Shown in pieces: positions 52,562 through 61,213 of a stretch of 64,000 nucleotides of DNA. The DNA lies in the NCBI GenBank assembly GCA_965205055.1, contig OZ242030.1:1984001-2048000 (forward strand), given 5' to 3'. Position 1 is the first letter of the stretch. Each line of letters begins with the position of its first letter. A program made the position numbers and the translations under genes. The stretch is from CBDBBY01 sp965205055 (GTDB lineage: Bacteria > Pseudomonadota > Alphaproteobacteria > Rhodobacterales > Rhodobacteraceae). The notes beneath the pieces were generated by a model. The model had not been told where the DNA came from, did not search any database, and worked only from the letters and a program-made list of their open reading frames with translations.

Positions 52562-52909
52562 ATGACTTCAAGAATTTCACTGATTGCTGCGGTCTTGGCT
52601 GCGGGTTCTTTGGCTTCTTGCAGCGACAGCATGAGCACAGTGAGTTCAGACGAGACCGAAACCGGGGAATCCCTTACCGCGCCTGCGGATATGGGCTCCC
52701 AAGGCGATTCGCATTTGTCGTCAATGGAAACTTCTCAGCAACCAGCCGCTCCGAGTGCGTCTCCGGTGCCCGATACCGGAGGAATGACAAGAAACGTAGT
52801 GGACGGCATTTGCGAAGGAACCACTTGCATGGGCAATGATCCTTCACCTTCAGAATTGGCCGGTTCTTCAGGAGTGGATGATTTCGTGTCAGCTACAAAT
52901 GATCAATGA
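52562..52909 (+). CDS. Small lipoprotein, paralogue 2
   Basis: 115 residues. The start is chosen to match paralogue 1; an ATG two codons earlier has the same TTAGGAG site. Leader MTSRISLIAAVLAAGSLASC with lipobox, then a Ser/Thr/Glu-rich region without the AASAD repeats, then the nearly identical C-terminus (RNVVDGICEGTTCMGNDPS...FVSATNDQ). Upstream leader DNA (TCGAATACAACGCATGA) is also duplicated, so both copies may be expressed alike. Divergence is concentrated in the middle, which suggests the C-terminal Cys-x5-Cys domain is the functional part. Family unknown. Confidence 0.7.
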   Translation: MTSRISLIAAVLAAGSLASCSDSMSTVSSDETETGESLTAPADMGSQGDSHLSSMETSQQPAAPSASPVPDTGGMTRNVVDGICEGTTCMGNDPSPSELAGSSGVDDFVSATNDQ

Positions 52910-52919
52910 AGTAGGCGCC

Positions 52920-53384
52920 GTCTGCGCTGAGTCGTAAGTCGTTTCGACGATGAGAGCGCAATTCATGGAATCCGCAGGCATCACGTCGAGTCTGCTGAAT
53001 CTTGTGCAGTTGCGCCGACAACCCTTGAGTCTGCGGAACAACCGTTCGGCCTTGTTCCGCAGTTCCCGGAATCAACGGTCTTAATCCCGCTGGGCTTTCG
53101 GGTCAGCCTTCATCCGTGTGGACCTGCCAGCCGAAAGGGCTGGCAATCACTGTATCCAGCCGATTGCCGAGATCATGCGGATCTTCGTGCTCCATACGCC
53201 GCGTGTCTTGCCGACGCATTGCGGCCCTTTTCTTGTGTCCGACGCCGCCGCGGCCAATGCATTTCCTGCCCTTGTCGACCAGATGTTGCCGCTTCAACGG
53301 GACGAGCAGCCGATCACAGGCATGCAGTCGAGGACGCAGGCGCATCGGACCCCCGAACAATCGCATAAAGCTGAACCTGTACAA
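52920..53384 (-). pseudogene. IS5-type transposase remnant, copy 2
   Basis: The minus strand reads GVWSTKIRMISAIGW, then after a deletion KADPKAQRD, a stop, and FRELRNKAERLFRRLKGCRR with CTRFSRLDVM, the C-terminal E-region of IS5/IS427-type transposases. Stops and the internal deletion show that it is dead. It is the homologue of 49975-50440. Confidence 0.55.
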
Positions 53385-53587
53385 ACGGTTGACACTTTCC
53401 CGGCATTGGCCAATGATCGGCGCTGCCGAACTGAGGCGCGGAATCGGTCACGGAGCTGCCATCCGACAAGGGCGCAAGGAAGGATTTCCGAGCATCGGAA
53501 AATCATTCGATCCAGACAACTGCAGGTGAAACATGGACGTTCGCCGGGTCGCGGTTGGGTGCGCTTGATCGGACATGGCGTGATGAT

Positions 53588-54334
53588 TTGAACGAACCCA
53601 GGCCGATCATTGAAATGCGCGACGTCGATAAATTCTTCGGCAAGTTCCAAGCATTGAAGAAAGTCAATCTTTCCGTCCGCGCGGGAGAGCGCGTGGTCGT
53701 CTGCGGACCGTCCGGGTCGGGAAAATCGACGCTGATTCGATGCGTCAACCGGCTGGAGGAGCACTCCGCAGGTCAAATCGTCGTCGACGGCATCGAACTT
53801 GACGACGAAACCGAAAACATCCGCGCGGTAAGGATGGAAGTCGGCATGGTGTTCCAGCAGTTCAACCTGTTTCCGCACCTGACCGTTCTTGAAAATCTGA
53901 CCGTCGGGCCGATCAGGGTTCGAAGGCAATCCAAGGACGAAGCGATCAGCCTGGCCCGAAGTTTTCTGGAACGGGTCCATATCCCGGAGCAAGAAGACAA
54001 GTATCCGGCGCAACTGTCGGGAGGACAGCAGCAGCGCGTAGCCATCGCCCGCTCTCTATGCATGGAGCCGCGCATCATGCTTTTCGACGAGCCGACTTCG
54101 GCCTTGGACCCGGAAATGATCAATGAAGTTCTGGACGTCATGATCGAACTTGCGGATTCAGGCATGACGATGATCTGCGTAACGCACGAGATGGGATTTG
54201 CGAACAAGGCCGCAGACACGATGGTCTTCATGGACGCGGGCGAAATCATCGAAACCGCCCCGCCGGAGAAATTCTTCTCGAATCCGTCAAGCGAGCGCTG
54301 CAGAATGTTCCTGGACCAGATTCTGGAGCACTGA
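53588..54334 (+). CDS. Amino-acid ABC transporter ATPase
   Basis: About 248 residues from TTG 53588 (NEPRPIIEM follows); a GTG at 53555 would add 11 residues. Walker A GPSGSGKST, FQQFNLFPHLT, LSGGQQQRVAIARSL, IMLFDEPTSALDPE and CVTHEMGFA are present. It heads a four-gene operon ATPase-permease-binding protein-permease for a polar amino acid or derivative, separate from the transporter at 32-36 kb. The gap to the permease is 5 bases. Confidence 0.9.
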   Translation: MNEPRPIIEMRDVDKFFGKFQALKKVNLSVRAGERVVVCGPSGSGKSTLIRCVNRLEEHSAGQIVVDGIELDDETENIRAVRMEVGMVFQQFNLFPHLTVLENLTVGPIRVRRQSKDEAISLARSFLERVHIPEQEDKYPAQLSGGQQQRVAIARSLCMEPRIMLFDEPTSALDPEMINEVLDVMIELADSGMTMICVTHEMGFANKAADTMVFMDAGEIIETAPPEKFFSNPSSERCRMFLDQILEH

Positions 54335-54339
54335 GGCGC

Positions 54340-55194
54340 ATGGCATTTCCGACCGCGCCCACCGCTGCACGGGCCGCAAGAGCCTTGAAACCGAACTACT
54401 ATCGGTCGGCGAAGCGCATGCTGAAATCGACGCCCGCGTCGATCGCCATCTACCTGATCGTCGTGTATGCGGTCGTTGCCGCTTCGCTCAACGGCGCGGA
54501 AGCGATGGGATACAATTGGCAGTGGTACAGGATCCCGGATTACATATACCAATTGACCGATGACGGTTTCCAATGGGGTGAAATCTCCGTCGGCCTCGTC
54601 AAAACGCTTGCGCTGTCTTCGCAATCCTTCGGTTTAGCCGTTGTCGTCGGCCTCTGCGTGGCTCTCCTGAGACTTTCGGGCTTGGTTCTCGGAACCGGCA
54701 TTGCGGTCGCCTATCTCGAATTCGTCAGGAACATGCCGCTGCTCGTGCTGCTTTACGTCTTTTACTACGTCTTGGGCCCGATATTCGGTCTTGACAGGTA
54801 CGCCGCGTCGGTGCTGTGCCTCGGCGTTTTCCATTCCGCGCTGCTCTCGGAGATTTTCCGCGCCGGGATCAACGCCGTCGCAATCGGCCAATGGGAAGCA
54901 GCCAAATCGATCGGAATGAGCAAGGGCCAAGCCTATCGGTTCATCATTCTCCCGCAATCGATCAGGTTCATGCTTCCCCCCATGCTCGGAGAGGCCGTGC
55001 ATTTGATCAAAAGCTCCGCCATCGTCAGCGTGATCGCGGTCGCCGAACTCACGACGATCGGAAGAGACCTGATTTCCTATACATACATGAGTTTTGAGAT
55101 TTGGTTCACCATTGCTGCGGCCTATCTGGTGGTCACTCTCATCCTTTCCGTCTTCGTTTCTCTGCTCGAGAAGCGATATGCGGTGTCAACGTGA
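54340..55194 (+). CDS. Amino-acid ABC transporter permease (first)
   Basis: 284 residues with an N-terminal helix (SIAIYLIVVYAVVAASLNG), further membrane helices and the EAA loop GQWEAAKSIGMSKGQAYRFIILPQSIR. Longer than the permeases of the other operon, with a periplasmic extension after helix one, as in the AapQ/GltJ type. It forms the channel with the second permease at 56.1 kb. Confidence 0.9.
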   Translation: MAFPTAPTAARAARALKPNYYRSAKRMLKSTPASIAIYLIVVYAVVAASLNGAEAMGYNWQWYRIPDYIYQLTDDGFQWGEISVGLVKTLALSSQSFGLAVVVGLCVALLRLSGLVLGTGIAVAYLEFVRNMPLLVLLYVFYYVLGPIFGLDRYAASVLCLGVFHSALLSEIFRAGINAVAIGQWEAAKSIGMSKGQAYRFIILPQSIRFMLPPMLGEAVHLIKSSAIVSVIAVAELTTIGRDLISYTYMSFEIWFTIAAAYLVVTLILSVFVSLLEKRYAVST

Positions 55195-55226
55195 ATGAGC
55201 GCTACATCAAACCAAAGGAGGTTTTC

Positions 55227-56060
55227 ATGAAACTCACTCGGCGCATTCTAGGAACCTTGGCCATCACGGCGGCAGCGGCGAGTCTGGCCCTGCCGTCCGC
55301 AGCCCAGAACACGACGCAGGATCTTTCGAGCGAAAGCGTCATCGAGACGATCAAGCAAAGGGGCGTGATCAAGATCGGCCTCTCGCTGTTCACTCCGTGG
55401 TCAATGCGGGACAAGGACGGCGAATTGATCGGCTTCGAACTCGATGTCGGACGCAAGCTGGCGGAAGACATGGGCGTGGAAGTCGAATTCGTCCCGACCG
55501 CATGGGACGGCATCATTCCCGCTCTGGTCGCCGGCAAGTTCGACGCGATCATCAGCGGCATGTCCGTCACGGCGCAGCGGAACCTGACCGTGAACTTCAC
55601 TGATCCTTACGCGTATTCCGGCCTGAAAATCGTCGCAAACCGGGAAATGACGGAGGGGTTCTCGGAAGAGGACTTCAACAGTCCCGATGTGACGTTCGCG
55701 GCCCGCAGGGGAGCAACGCCGGCCATCGCAATCCGGAAAATGTTTCCCGATGCGGAACTCCTTCTGTTCGACGAGGAAGGAGCGGCGACGCAGGAAGTCC
55801 TGAACGGCAACGCCCATGCGACGATGTCCTCCGAGCCCGCGCCGTCCACCGAGGCGAGAACCTATCCCGATATCCTTCACGTGCCTTTCGACACTATTTT
55901 CGATCCGAGAGGAGAAGGATTCGCGGTGCGCAAAGGCGATCCGGACGCGTTGAATTATTTCAACAACTGGATTGCGCACAATTGGCGCAACGGATGGCTG
56001 GAGGAGCGCCATGACTACTGGTTCACGACCGAAGATTGGACGGACCAGGTCGTCAATTGA
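55227..56060 (+). CDS. Periplasmic amino-acid-binding protein, family 3
   Basis: 277 residues from an ATG with a very good site, AAAGGAGG, 6 bases upstream. Signal peptide MKLTRRILGTLAITAAAASL ending ALPSAAQ. Family-3 landmarks: GVIKIGLSLFTPWSMRD, AWDGIIPALVAGKFDAIISG, VNFTDPYAYSGLKIVAN. It captures the substrate for the flanking permeases. A stable stem-loop follows directly, which usually keeps binding-protein mRNA abundant relative to the membrane genes. Confidence 0.9.
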   Translation: MKLTRRILGTLAITAAAASLALPSAAQNTTQDLSSESVIETIKQRGVIKIGLSLFTPWSMRDKDGELIGFELDVGRKLAEDMGVEVEFVPTAWDGIIPALVAGKFDAIISGMSVTAQRNLTVNFTDPYAYSGLKIVANREMTEGFSEEDFNSPDVTFAARRGATPAIAIRKMFPDAELLLFDEEGAATQEVLNGNAHATMSSEPAPSTEARTYPDILHVPFDTIFDPRGEGFAVRKGDPDALNYFNNWIAHNWRNGWLEERHDYWFTTEDWTDQVVN

Positions 56061-56066
56061 AACCGG

Positions 56067-56101
56067 GCGGATCCGCCGCAGGACTTATCCGGCGGATCCG
56101 C
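56067..56101 (+). promoter_or_regulatory. Intercistronic stem-loop
   Basis: GCGGATCCGCCG and CGGCGGATCCGC form a perfect 12-bp stem with an 11-base loop, 6 bases after the binding-protein stop. There is no T-run, so mRNA stabilisation or partial attenuation is more likely than full termination. Confidence 0.6.
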
Positions 56102-56129
56102 ACCCGCTCGTCTTGAACGGAATTCCGAC

Positions 56130-57023
56130 TTGCGCAAGCTGATTAAACGCTTGACTTGGATCGACGGCCTGATCGCCGCGGTTCTGCTCGCGCTGTTCGC
56201 CTACATCTGGTTTCAGGTCGGCGAGAACCTCAACTACAAGTGGCGCTGGGAACTGATCCCGAATTTCCTGTTCCGCTTCGACGATGAGGAAGGGCGCTGG
56301 GTCGCGAACGTTCTCGTCCAAGGACTGATTACGACAATCAGGATCAGCATTTACGCAAGCATGCTCGCCGTGATCCTCGGCACGCTTCTGGGGATGGCCC
56401 GGTGCTCCGGCAATTTGGCCGTCCGCATGCTCGCGCGCACCTATGTGGAACTGCTCCGGAACATTCCGCCGGTCGTGGTCATCTTCATCTTCTTTTTCTT
56501 TCTTTCGGAGCAATTGATCGCCGCCCTCAACATAGAAGGTTGGGCCCGATCGATCGCCCGGCAGGAAAACAACGATCTTTGGGAGTTCTTCTTCGGCGAC
56601 ATGCGGCGGTTTCCGTCGGTCATCTCCGGGGTTATCGTTCTGGCGCTGTTCGAAAGCGCTTTCGTCTGCGAAATCGTGCGGGCCGGGATTGAATCCATCG
56701 ACCGGGGCCAGCGCGAAGCCGCGCGGTCCCTCGGCATGGGCTGGTTTACGGAGATGCGCTGGATCGTGCTCCCGCAAGCGCTCAAGCGAGTCCTTCCTCC
56801 GCTTGCGAACCAGTTCATTTCGCTGATCAAGGACAGTTCGATCATCTCCTTGATCTCCGTGCAGGAGCTTACCTACAAGACAGTGGAGCTCGTGTCCTCC
56901 ACGCGCATGATCTTCGAAGCTTGGATTACCACGGCGGCATTCTACTTCGGGCTTTGCTTCTGTCTTTCAATGCTGTTCAGGTTCCTCGAAAGGCCCGGCT
57001 CCGAACCGAACGTGAAAGCCTGA
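56130..57023 (+). CDS. Amino-acid ABC transporter permease (second)
   Basis: 297 residues from TTG 56130 (MRKLIKRLTWIDGLIAAVLL). Several membrane helices and the EAA loop GQREAARSLGMGWFTEMRWIVLPQALK. Partner of the permease at 54.3 kb. Its weak TTG start and the stem-loop ahead suggest lower expression than the binding protein. Confidence 0.88.
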   Translation: MRKLIKRLTWIDGLIAAVLLALFAYIWFQVGENLNYKWRWELIPNFLFRFDDEEGRWVANVLVQGLITTIRISIYASMLAVILGTLLGMARCSGNLAVRMLARTYVELLRNIPPVVVIFIFFFFLSEQLIAALNIEGWARSIARQENNDLWEFFFGDMRRFPSVISGVIVLALFESAFVCEIVRAGIESIDRGQREAARSLGMGWFTEMRWIVLPQALKRVLPPLANQFISLIKDSSIISLISVQELTYKTVELVSSTRMIFEAWITTAAFYFGLCFCLSMLFRFLERPGSEPNVKA

Positions 57024-57114
57024 AAGCAGTTTCTGCGAGGCTTTTCCGGCCCTTGCTCCAGCAGAGCTGCCTGAAATCGAATTTGGCGGCATGGCACGCT
57101 TATTTTTGCAAGGC

Positions 57115-57480
57115 TGCACTTCATGACGACGGGAACTGCATTCCGGGACGGCTTCGGGAAACCGTCCGATTCTTCGTGCCGCCGCTCAATGGATGCTCCC
57201 AGATCTTCCAAAAGCAACTGTTCCAATGCGAGTGCCGCATCGACGACCTGGAACGTGCAGCCGATACCGAGCAGGCGCACCGAGAGCGCAATCCGGGTTT
57301 GGCATTTGCGGACGCCGGTGTAGGGTTGGTGATTTCGCAGAGAAGCCGACAATGCGGCCTTCTGAGATGAGCCGGAGCGACATCCAGGCATTGCGCGGCG
57401 CGGTCTTGGATGACGGGAGGATGTCGGAAATCTTCCGGATCGGTCGTCATTTGAACGGCCGAGGCGTTTCGAACCAAGGC
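57115..57480 (-). pseudogene. Possible LysR-type regulator remnant
   Basis: Minus-strand pieces LLGIGCTFQVVDAALALEQL, LLEDLGASIE and KPSRNAVPVVMK resemble the C-terminal end of LysR effector domains (GLGI...LV.L.ED..P...YPSRR.VP..). The frame changes and the DNA-binding domain is missing. Identification is tentative. The rest of 57024-57921 shows no gene. Confidence 0.35.
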
Positions 57481-57921
57481 GGCATCGTCGGGCGCGTGCC
57501 GACTCCGACGACGACAGACAACCGACCCGCAGCAACGATTCCTCTGAACAGCCGATGTCGGGCCGAACCGCCAGCCTCGCGGATTCAGGCGGCCGTTGAT
57601 TTGTGAATTCGCGCGACGCATTGATTGGCGAATAGCGAACTGTCTTCAAGCGTTTCAAGCTGCGCGATCAAATTCTTGCGATGCCTATTCGGTTTCCCGG
57701 AAAGGCGAATTGCGATACGGTTCATGCGAAGGCCGCAAGCAAGCATCGCTTGATCGCTCAATCCCGGGAGGCATGGAGTGGACTGTCCGAAAGCGAGAGC
57801 GCAAGTCAACGGAGCGCGCGTTCCGCCGCCAAGCTGAATTGAAGAAGATGTCTATTCGGACAACATCCTGAACCTGAAGCGCGTTGGTTTTCGTTTTCGC
57901 AGAGAACTCCAGAGGCTTAGA

Positions 57922-58890
57922 ATGACGGCGGAAGTTATAACTCCCATCACGCAAGCAATGAACGAGGGCACGCTCAGCCGTCGCGAATTGAAACAACTCA
58001 TGCGTCGTTCCAATGCCCCGGGACTTGTGCGCTTGGCTGTATGGTTCGCCGCAATGGCGGGAACTACAACTCTGATCTGGCTTGCGATGGGAACGTGGTG
58101 GATGCTCCCGGCGATGTTTCTACACGGCGTGCTGCTGGTTCACCATTTTTCGCTTCAGCATGAATGTTGCCATTACACGGCGTTTAGAACGAGGTGGTTC
58201 AACGACCTGATCGGATACTACTGCGGACTGATCATCATGCTGCCCAACAAATTCTTTCGATACGAGCATTGCGACCATCACACATACACGCAGCTGAACG
58301 GCAAGGATCCGGAACTCATCGAACTTCCGATCTCCTTGGGGAAATATCTTTGGTACGTATCTTCAATTCCGTACTGGAAGGCGAAGTTCTCCGAAATCCT
58401 CGGGCATGCGATCGGCCGGCTGTCGGAAGCCGAACGCCGCTTCATCCCCAAAGAAGAGCACAAAGCGGTCTTTCTTGAAGCGCGGATAATGGTCGCGATT
58501 TACGTTCTGACATTTTGCGCTTGCGCCGCGTACGATTGGTGGGCGCCGGTCTGGTATTGGTGGCTTCCGGTGTTTCTGGGCGAACCTGTCATGCGCGCGA
58601 TCAGGATGACGGAGCACGTGGGCCGCCCCAACACGCGGGACATGAAGGAAAACACCCGAACCAATCTGGTTTCGATCCCGATGCGGTTTCTCTGCTGGAA
58701 CATGAACTATCACGCGGAACACCACTATGCGTCGTCAGTTCCGTTCCACATGCTTCCGGAGCTGCACCGCAAATTGAAGGGCTTCGTCTACGTCGAGAAG
58801 CGCGGCTATCTCGGCGCCCACATAGATATCCTCTCGCAGATATTCGGTCGCGCGCCTCGGTCGGATGACCGGCCGAAAGACGTGCCTTGA
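57922..58890 (+). CDS. Membrane di-iron fatty-acid desaturase/hydroxylase
   Basis: 322 residues with hydrophobic pairs around residues 33-75 and 195-220. The three His boxes of membrane di-iron enzymes are present: HHFSLQHECCHY, HCDHH (in RYEHCDHHTYTQ) and NYHAEHHYAS. It therefore inserts a double bond or a hydroxyl group into a lipid-like or small substrate, using O2 and electrons. The next gene is a Rieske ferredoxin that overlaps its stop codon, the likely electron donor. Substrate unknown. The pairing differs from usual acyl-lipid desaturases, which take electrons from plant-type ferredoxin or cytochrome b5. Confidence 0.82.
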   Translation: MTAEVITPITQAMNEGTLSRRELKQLMRRSNAPGLVRLAVWFAAMAGTTTLIWLAMGTWWMLPAMFLHGVLLVHHFSLQHECCHYTAFRTRWFNDLIGYYCGLIIMLPNKFFRYEHCDHHTYTQLNGKDPELIELPISLGKYLWYVSSIPYWKAKFSEILGHAIGRLSEAERRFIPKEEHKAVFLEARIMVAIYVLTFCACAAYDWWAPVWYWWLPVFLGEPVMRAIRMTEHVGRPNTRDMKENTRTNLVSIPMRFLCWNMNYHAEHHYASSVPFHMLPELHRKLKGFVYVEKRGYLGAHIDILSQIFGRAPRSDDRPKDVP

Positions 58891-59204
58891 AACAAGAAAG
58901 GCATTGGCAGGATCTGATATCGGTCGCCGAGCTTGAGCCTGGAGACGCAACGCCGGTCAGATTCGGCACCCGGGAACTTGCCGTGTACGATACGATCGAC
59001 GGCGTATTCGTCAGCCTCGCCCGCTGCACCCACGGCGGGGCGAGTTTGTGCGACGGCTACTTCGACGGGCGGCACATTGAATGCCCGCTTCACCAAGGGC
59101 TGTTCGACGCGCGGACAGGGATGCCCAAATCTGCGCCAGCGACACGGCCGCTGAAGATGATCGAGTCCCGGGTGGTCGACGGAGTCGTGCAGATTTTCCT
59201 TTGA
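58887..59204 (+). CDS. Rieske [2Fe-2S] ferredoxin
   Basis: 105 residues from a TTG that overlaps the desaturase stop by four bases (TTGA). Cluster ligands are CTH in ARCTHGGASL and CPLH in IECPLHQGLFD, the spacing of naphthalene-dioxygenase-type soluble ferredoxins. It should pass electrons to the di-iron enzyme. No ferredoxin reductase is adjacent, so a general reductase must reduce it. Confidence 0.85.
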   Translation: MKQERHWQDLISVAELEPGDATPVRFGTRELAVYDTIDGVFVSLARCTHGGASLCDGYFDGRHIECPLHQGLFDARTGMPKSAPATRPLKMIESRVVDGVVQIFL

Positions 59205-59432
59205 ATTCGCAGCGCACGCCTTGAAATTCTGCCGACAGTCGATTCACTATATCCGCAAGCACGGCTCTCCATTTTCGTATGCCTGCATTCTGCAGATCAT
59301 CCGAGGAGCCGGTCATGCGCATGCTCGCGCGAAGCCAAGCACGCGGTCGTACCGATCAAATCCTCGGAAGGTCGGCGCGGCATCAAACCAAAGTCGAGTT
59401 TATGAAAACTTGCGAGACGGGAGGCGCCAAGC

Positions 59433-59654
59433 ATGAAATTCTTCGATGTCAAGCATCCGATGTTCAATCCGCTTTGGGTTCGAATCGTCGTCACCGCAAT
59501 TTGTGCGCTTTGGGCGATGCTGGAATTCGGGTCGGGCAATCCGTTCTGGGGCATTTTATTCGCGGCGGCTGCCGCGTTCTGCTTGTGGAAGTTCTTCATA
59601 AATTTCGAAGAATATACGGACGACGACTCGAAGGACGAAAGCGGGAAGCGATAG
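59433..59654 (+). CDS. Small two-helix membrane protein
   Basis: 73 residues from an ATG preceded by GGGAGGCGCC. Two membrane segments (LWVRIVVTAICALWAMLEF and WGILFAAAAAFCLWKFFINF) and an acidic tail (EEYTDDDSKDE). Similar short proteins are common in Rhodobacteraceae, but none has a known role. A conserved FDxKHPxFxPLW start supports it as a real gene. Confidence 0.65.
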   Translation: MKFFDVKHPMFNPLWVRIVVTAICALWAMLEFGSGNPFWGILFAAAAAFCLWKFFINFEEYTDDDSKDESGKR

Positions 59655-59763
59655 CGTCCGATCAGGCGACTCGAGCGTTCTCGCAAAGGAAGTCGGATTG
59701 TCCGGCGCGCGACGAGAGAAGCCGAACTTTTCGTTGCTACATGGCGACCGGGCTGAGTCGAAG

Positions 59764-60333
59764 TCAATCGAACTCAAATTGCAGGACATCAATATCCTGT
59801 CCCTCGGTCCTCTCGCGCAACTCAAACTCCATCCTGACGAATAGGGCGTTATCTTCGGTATCGGAATACCCGGTCTCGTAAATTCCTTGCCCAAAAGCTC
59901 CGTCGAAACCGCCCGTTCCACCCACGATGACAATCGTGCCGAATCCGCCGCCGCCTGCGCCGATGGTTCCAGTATTCCTGGCAGCCACGGCGAACAACAT
60001 ATCCGCATTCTCTGCCGTCATTGTGCATGGAGAGATAAGCGCGATGCCTCCCGAAACGGGCATCGAGTTAACCAGACATTCGATACGGCCGGTTTCTCCT
60101 ACAGACAACAAACCCGAACCGCCGCCGGCAACAGCGTACTCGCCTGACGACCGTCCGCCAACGACCCGTCCTTCCATGAACGGGAAGTCCAGGAATTCGT
60201 GCAGCATGTCCGCGTGGATGACAATTTCAGTCGCTCCGTCCGCCCCGGCATCTTGAGCAAGCGCGTTCATCGCAAGAGTCGAGGTTAGAATTCCCGCTGC
60301 AAGCGTCAGGCGTTTCGGCATTCCGTATCTCAT
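59764..60333 (-). CDS. Secreted protein of unknown function
   Basis: 189 residues from an ATG with GGAGG 5 bases upstream. The signal peptide MRYGMPKRLTLAAGILTSTL ends near AMNALAQ. The mature part is Gly-rich and beta-like (YAVAGGGSGLLSVG, GAGGGGFGTIVIVGGTGGFD) with two cysteines (RIECLVNSM, SPCTMTAEN) that could form a disulfide. It is probably periplasmic or released. I do not recognise the family. No operon partner. Confidence 0.65.
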   Translation of the reverse strand: MRYGMPKRLTLAAGILTSTLAMNALAQDAGADGATEIVIHADMLHEFLDFPFMEGRVVGGRSSGEYAVAGGGSGLLSVGETGRIECLVNSMPVSGGIALISPCTMTAENADMLFAVAARNTGTIGAGGGGFGTIVIVGGTGGFDGAFGQGIYETGYSDTEDNALFVRMEFELRERTEGQDIDVLQFEFD

Positions 60334-60575
60334 GTCATCCTCCAAAGGAATTCGGCAATTTTGTCCTCGCCGCTTGTCCTATCATATGCATGGAGAAAGT
60401 TAAGAGCGGATTGCGCTGAATCGGCACTCAGAGCATCATGCCTTCGTGAGTTTTGGATTTTTTGGAATTTGAACGCCGTGCGTTCTACGTTGCACGAAGA
60501 CACAGCTGCGCGGTTTGTATCAAGTTTTGCGGGTCGGAGTCGTCGCTGCGAACGAACAGCCTAGAGCGTTTTTCA

Positions 60576-61213
60576 CTAAGTTTGACCCACTGCGCATCCC
60601 GAGTTGGCGAGGCAGTTCGAGCATTCTTCGGGCGTGAACTTTTCCAGGATGGAGCCGACATTTTTCCACAGATCGTCCCGGCTTCGCGGCTGGTTCTTCC
60701 TCAGGAAGTGCTTGAGCTTGGCGAACGCCTGCTCGATCGGATCGGGATCGGGGCTGCAGGGCGGAAGGAACAGAAGATGCGCGCCGCGCCCCGGATCGCG
60801 GCGCGCACCGCTTCGGTCTTGTGGCTGCCCGGATTGTCCATGACGACGATGTCGCCGCGATCGGGCGTCGGAACCAGCTGCGTTTCGACATAGGCCCGGA
60901 AGGCGTCGCCGTCGGCCGGGCCGTCCAGAACCCAGGGCGCGTCGATCCGGTCCTGCCGCAGAGCGGCCATGAATGTGAAGGTTCCCCGATGGCCGAAGGG
61001 GGCCGAGCCGTGAACCCTTCGTCCCTTGGGGCCCCAGCCGTGCCTGGGCGACATGTCGGTCTTCATGCAGGTCTCGTCGATGAAGACCGGCTTGCGCGGA
61101 TCCGCCCGGCCCTGAAAGCGCTTCCACCGCTCGCGGCGGCGCTGCGCGCCGGGCCGGTCGCGCTCGTCCGCGACGGGCGCCGGCTTCTTGCGGGCGGGGC
61201 CGCAGACTCTCAG
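60576..61213 (-). pseudogene. IS630 transposase, C-terminal half, frameshifted
   Basis: The minus strand carries PVFIDETCMKTDMSPRHGW (first Asp), DIVVMDNPGSHKTEAVR (second Asp) and, in another frame after about 60775, FLPPCSPDPDPIEQAFAKLK (Glu). A single frameshift therefore breaks the DDE core. The stop TAG lies in the left inverted end. Confidence 0.8.

Noticed and set aside
59205..59432. Plus-strand frame of 200 codons starting at 59279
   Set aside because: It overlaps the small membrane-protein gene in another frame and has no motif or ribosome-binding site.
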